NCBI GenBank assembly: GCA_016617855.1
Contig: JAECUM010003674.1
Span: 62,001 to 126,000 of the forward strand
Direction of reading: 5' to 3'
From: Megalonaias nervosa
Lineage: Eukaryota; Mollusca; Bivalvia; Unionida; Unionidae
Length of the DNA: 64,000 bases
Positions 59,500 to 64,000 of the stretch are shown in pieces. The stretch's first letter is position 1; each line of letters begins with the position of its first letter. The notes below the pieces were generated by a model, which ran no database searches, was not told where the DNA came from, and worked only from the letters and a program-made list of their open reading frames with translations. The position numbers were made by a program, and so were the translations under genes.

Positions 59500-60870
59500 A
59501 TAGTATATACAGGACATATAAAAATCTAAGTGATCATGAGTTAAATGTAAAAACATTACCTTTGTCATTAAAATGCATGAAATATAGGGTACAGTGACCC
59601 ACTTTTCTTGTATAGGTGTGGTACTAATAAAGATGTAAACAATCATTCAGTTTAATAATTCTAGCATGAACAGCTAAAACAAAAGAATTAAAGAAAGTCA
59701 GTGATATATGAAATATGGTCCACAATGACCTACTTTTGTGACTATGATGTAGTACTCATCAAGATGTGTCCTTTCATTAATTTTTATGATTCCAGGTATA
59801 ACAATATATATACAGTACAGAAAAAAAACCTATGTGGTCATCAGCTAACTCCAAAACTTTAATCTAAGACAGCAAAATATGTTAAATGTAAGTCACAGTT
59901 ACATTTTGTTGTTAGGACATGGTACTATTCAGCTAGTTTGATGATTGTAACATTAACAAAGCTTCAGAAATATACTCAAAACAAAATGTAACCCAAGTTA
60001 GTGAACTATTGTATATAGGCCACAGTGACCAACTTCTGTGATGAGAGCATAGTACTTATTATGTAACCCTCAACATTCACTTATAAAGTTTCACCATTCC
60101 AGGTAAAACATTATTTTTACTGGGTGCAAAACACCTAATTTGTTATGAGCTAATTGCAAAATCTTAACCTAAGTCATTGAAATGTGAAATGTAGGTCAGG
60201 AACATTCTTTCATTGTAAATATGTGTTACAACTACAAGAAGAAGAATAACAACAAATACTACTGAAGCTTTTATTTTCAAAAGTTAGTCCAATTAGTTTA
60301 CAAAGTTGATCTTTCTTGGGGAAAAATGTATAGTAATATGCAAATATATAGACCTGCCAACTTGAGTGGAAAGAAAATCAGGATGCCAAAGAAAAAAATC
60401 AGGATTTGGAGAAATAAATCAGGATCAGTGATTTTGCCATATATTTGCAGGAACTTTACAAAGGAATTGACATCTCCTCTGTCTTTCATGAAATGATGTT
60501 AATGGCAGAATGAAGAGGTGAAGAACATCATCTTTCGTTTCTTTTTCTCTATATTGGTTGTTAACAAGACCTTCTTCTTTTTGGCTGACTCCCAACTGTC
60601 AAACACTAAGGGTATATGTAAAATACTGTTTTACTCTGGATAACACACACCACATGGCTCAAGCATGGACTCAGATCTGCTATCACAATACTCACCCACA
60701 GTTCTGGGTCTATGCTGTTTGTTTTATTAGCATTTACTATAACACCTATATCATATACAAATATTTTGCGTTGTAGTGCCATTAATTATGTCAGAGATTT
60801 ACACAATCCTCTAGTTTGATGATTCTAGCATGAACTGTGTTGGAGTGAAAACTGGGAATAAAATTTAACA
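59500..60870. repeat. Degenerate ~170-bp repeat region, interrupted
   Basis: The words cacagtgacc/tacttttgtg, gtggtactaataaagatg, tttgatgattctagcatgaa and tcatgagttaaatgtaaaaa recur about every 150 to 200 bp from 59500 to 60230. After other sequence at 60250-60780, a last unit (tttgatgattctagcatgaa) follows at about 60815. Confidence 0.6.
60490..60740 (+). repeat. ~240-bp duplicated block, copy 1 (contains half a foldback)
   Basis: Runs from gatgttaatggcagaatgaa to tttgttttattagcattt and matches 62479-62722 closely (gaagaggtgaagaacatcat and ggctgactcccaactgtcaa are identical). Its right end holds a decayed single hairpin of the foldback family (gactcagatctgct with gttctgggtctatg). Confidence 0.85.
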
Positions 60871-60922
60871 AGTCTGTGATACTCGCTCCAGATTGTTCCC
60901 TAGTATCTAGATATAACGAACG

Positions 60923-61098
60923 GCTTAGATCAGGGGTCTCAAACTCAAACCACCATGAGGGCCGCATGATGGCATTTTTCTATGGCCCAAGGGGCACACC
61001 ACCTTTGTTATCTCTCATGACACCTTGTGACCTCAATCAGTTTGCAGGCCACAGGATAGGGCTTGGCGGGCCACATGTTTGAGACCCCTGGTTTAGAT
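60923..61098. mobile_element. hAT-type MITE with 8-bp target duplication
   Basis: The 160-bp element (60931-61090) starts caggggtctcaaactc and ends gtttgagacccctg, a nearly perfect terminal inverted repeat. It is flanked by gcttagat (60923-60930) and gtttagat (61091-61098), one mismatch. The interior includes gagggccgcatgatgg and gcgggccacatg. No transposase is present. Confidence 0.9.
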
Positions 61099-61099
61099 G

Positions 61100-62470
61100 C
61101 ATTTTATTTTCCCTGTAAGTGCCTCAGGATACCATGAGATGGAATTGGTCACGTGATGAGCCTGTGAATGGTCCAGCATCAACGAGTCAGTACTTTGTCT
61201 TTTTCTTGAGTTTTAAATTTTGATGATACCAGTATTGTACAGCAGAGTACATACGTCCAGGTTTTAATTAATACAGTCAGATCTTGATGTTGACATTGGC
61301 GCTGGAAGTAGTGGAATAGTTCTCCCTATACTTTGTAGAGGCAAAAAAATGAATAAAGTAACAGACATAAAATGCAGTATAAGAGGGAAAGCATAGAAAT
61401 GAAAGAATGAAGTGCACGAAAAAAAAAACGAATTGCAAGATAAAATACAGAGGAAAATTATGAAATATGTAAATTTAATGCCCAAATAAATGAGGATAAA
61501 ACTGAGAAGAAAGAAAGAATATTATGAGAGTTTTAGATGATAAGATCAAACAGAAAGCTTAATAATGTTTATTTCAAAAAGTGACATTTTGTTCTGCATA
61601 TTTTAACTACAGTGAAATCATGATGTGGAATACAGTTATTAGGTGTATAATACAAAAATGATGGATGTTACTTTTAAACAAGGGTTTATATACAGCATTG
61701 TAGACATTGCAATAAATAAAACAAGTATCTTCTGAACCAATGAATATTCAGCTTCAAATATGCAAATAGTTGACATTAACAACTGTTCTCCAACAATAAA
61801 ATAAGTATTCATTTTATTTTATCTGCCATATCTTGTGTTTATTTTATCAATGTGTCATTTTTTTTGTACAAATAGATATGAGCATAATATCTGTTAAAAA
61901 AAAATCTTTGATAAATCTCCAATAACTTAACAAATAGCTGTCTTGATTAAAGCTGCCTTTAGAAAAATAAAAATAAAATCCTATTTAAATCATATTTTCT
62001 TATACTTGTAATTAAATCTTTTCATTATTAAATAACAAGTTTATGATTTTGTGCAGTTTATTCTTTTTACAATGCATTAGTTTATTGGTTTGTCCTTTGA
62101 TTCAAACCTTGCAATCACTGAATTTATCATTATGTTATGAACCCTGGCAATTAACTATGTGAAATATACCTGCATAATGCCATCAAGTTCCATTTCAAGA
62201 AAGAAAAATCAACTTACTTAGTATGCATTATGACAGCCAGCACTGAATTTCATTTTTTTCATCAGTCATATTGTATTCAAGGCACATACAAATATATATC
62301 CTTAGTCCAGGGCCAAATAAAATATAGTAACACACAAGTATATATCAGTAGTCCAAGGTGAACAAATGTCTAGTAACAGTGTATGGCAATGCATGTACTA
62401 TGTCATGTATTACAAATATTCACCATGTTACAGTTCTGACTCATTTCTTGGAAAGGAAATGACATTGCCT
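61100..62470. other. AT-rich DNA, no feature recognised
   Basis: Long A- and T-rich tracts. Nothing supports a gene. Confidence 0.4.
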
Positions 62471-62478
62471 TCATGATG

Positions 62479-62722
62479 GGATTTTAATGACAGACAGAAT
62501 GAAGAGGTGAAGAACATCATCTTTCATTTCTTTTCCTCTGTATTGGTTGTTAACATGACCATCTTCTATTGGCTGACTCCCAACTGTCAAACACTGAGGG
62601 GATATGTGAAATACTGTTTTACACTGGATAACACGCACCAGATGGCTCTCATGGACCCAGAACTTCTATCACATTTCTCACCCACAGATCTCGGTCTATG
62701 CTGTTTGTTATATTAGCATTTT
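62479..62722 (+). repeat. ~240-bp duplicated block, copy 2 (contains half a foldback)
   Basis: Same content and orientation as 60490-60740, about 2 kb away. The hairpin part reads catggacccagaacttctat and acagatctcggtctatgctg. Confidence 0.85.
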
Positions 62723-62724
62723 CA

Positions 62725-62890
62725 TGCAAACTGCATGGACTCTGATATGATGTCACTTAATGCACCCACAGATCAGGATCTATGTTGTTCGTTCCAGTAT
62801 TTCATGCAAGCAGCATACACCATGAAAAAACAATGCAACTCCCAGGTCAGGATCTATGCAATGTGTGGTAAATATGGTACATATAGCAGC
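62725..62890. mobile_element. Foldback element, copy 9 (partial, directly after the duplicated block)
   Basis: Contains gcaaactgcatggactctga, ccacagatcaggatctatgt and, at the right, ggtcaggatctatgcaatg followed by gtaaatatggtac. The arms are too diverged to assign both hairpins. Confidence 0.55.
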
Positions 62891-62899
62891 ACGCAAACA

Positions 62900-63265
62900 A
62901 AAAGATATTTAAACATGGATTATAAAACCTGATGATTTGTGTATTTGGTTATCAAATGGACAGAAAAAGAGAATGTGAAAGGCACCTGAGAAAAGTGCTG
63001 GAGTTGGGTGGGGTGGGAAGACATGGTCCTCAATATAACATAGATAAGTCTGCTCCTGAATATCAGGTTAAAAAATTAATCCAGTTTTCTACAACACTGC
63101 ACATACTGTTCAAATGTTTTGATACAAAATCAACAAATATAATTAAATTAATCAAGATAAGGGACCTTGCATGCAGACCCATCTTTCCTTCCCATGACAA
63201 TTGTGATTTCACATGAAAAACCTGCCATATTCTGATAAACATATGATATACATATTAAAATCCAA
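62900..63265. other. No feature recognised
   Basis: The plus-strand frame 62932-63216 has no recognised domain and no splice context. Confidence 0.4.
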
Positions 63266-63270
63266 TAATG

Positions 63271-63515
63271 CTGTTGTTGTGGGTTTAACAGTTTTCTGCA
63301 CACACTGGGCTATACATGGCAGCCAGTTAAACAATTGGGGGAAGAACCCAGGGATAACCCCTGTAATAACCATCAACCCATGGGAAGCTACTGGCAAGCC
63401 TTCTCACATACCCACACTGTCTGAGTCAGAGACTTGAACCAACATGGACAGAGCTAACATGGCAGTGACTGGTAAAGACAAGCACTGTAGACCATTTAGC
63501 AACCTGGAGCCCCAC
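63271..63515 (-). mobile_element. tRNA-derived SINE, family A, minus orientation, diverged
   Basis: In reverse order it has the tail (gttgttgtggg), body (gcacacactgggctatacat, tgggaagctactggcaag), B box (gacttgaacc) and head (cctggagcccc). It is more diverged than the other two copies, and I found no clear target duplication. Confidence 0.78.
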
Positions 63516-63611
63516 TGTAATGATGTAGTGAAAAAGAGATTTTTAATTTAACAGTATTCCATAGCAAATGTCAAATTTGATTTTTCATCCAACACCAATT
63601 CTTATCAGTCT

Positions 63612-63818
63612 AGTACCATATACTTGCTACAAATTCGAGCCCTGCTTAAAGCCACAGACCCAGATCTGCCAATGTGTAATGTGCCAGCAGACCAGGGTTT
63701 ATGTTGTTTTATTCTACTGATTACTCATAACAAACTACATAGATCCAGATCTGCTAACACAATGTGTGACATTAGATCTGGGTCTATGCAGTTGGACTTG
63801 AAAGCTAGTATACGGCAA
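63612..63818. mobile_element. Double-hairpin foldback element, copy 10
   Basis: Outer ends: taccatatacttgctac and aaagctagtatacgg. The first hairpin is cagacccagatctgcc with gcagaccagggttt, the second agatccagatctgct with tagatctgggtctatgcag. The spacer ttctactgattactcataac is the same as in other copies. Confidence 0.78.
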
Positions 63819-63819
63819 T

Positions 63820-64000
63820 TTAATTTCAGTGGCATTGCCCTTACTACATAATGGTGAAACACTGAATCTCTACATGAACTTATTATTATTAAATTTCAAA
63901 GTATGAAATCAAAATAGAATCGAATGACAAACTATTCTTTTACAAATCTCTAATGCATACACTGAACATTAATAAATTTTCTTTTATTCTGTAGCTATTT
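63820..64000. other. AT-rich DNA, no feature recognised
   Basis: The window ends here; no upstream exon of the minus-strand EVH1 gene was seen. Confidence 0.4.

Overview
This 64-kb window is eukaryotic, AT-rich, gene-poor and very rich in repeats. It looks like an intron-heavy marine invertebrate chromosome, most likely a mollusc and probably a bivalve. The support is indirect: GT-AG introns of 8.7 to 9 kb, tRNA-derived SINEs, a GIY-YIG Penelope-like element, a DIRS-like retrotransposon, hAT and piggyBac-type non-autonomous transposons, and degenerate 130 to 180-bp repeats of the kind common in molluscan DNA. Nothing bacterial (operons, ribosome binding sites) is present.

One protein-coding gene is well supported, on the minus strand. 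Three exons join with matching phase: exon A (48931-48810) encodes the C-terminal half of an EVH1/WH1 domain, exon B (40062-39997) encodes 22 residues, and exon C (31042-29725) encodes 439 residues of Ser/Pro-rich, probably disordered protein. The start of the gene is not found and probably lies to the right of the window. The 3' end is uncertain; a weak terminal-exon candidate ends at 29109. I do not recognise the gene beyond its EVH1 domain.

Region by region. 1-15 kb: foldback elements, SINEs, a Penelope-like remnant with a hammerhead-like motif downstream, and 27-, 44- and 22-bp tandem arrays. 15.6-22 kb: a hAT insertion, an inverted-repeat region, an LTR-like repeat and a decayed DIRS-like element on the minus strand. 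22-29 kb: unremarkable AT-rich DNA plus several arrays. 29-49 kb: the EVH1 gene, whose introns hold at least nine different tandem arrays. 49-64 kb: a piggyBac-like MITE, degenerate arrays, a third LTR-like copy, a hAT MITE, and more foldback and SINE copies.

The most interesting items are (1) a family of about ten double-hairpin foldback elements whose two hairpins carry different but self-complementary stems, (2) the hammerhead-ribozyme-like motif near 9.2 kb, (3) the unplaced EVH1 protein, and (4) several cases where one repeat interrupts or arises from another, which gives a relative order of events. All calls were made by eye, so element boundaries are approximate unless a target-site duplication is given.
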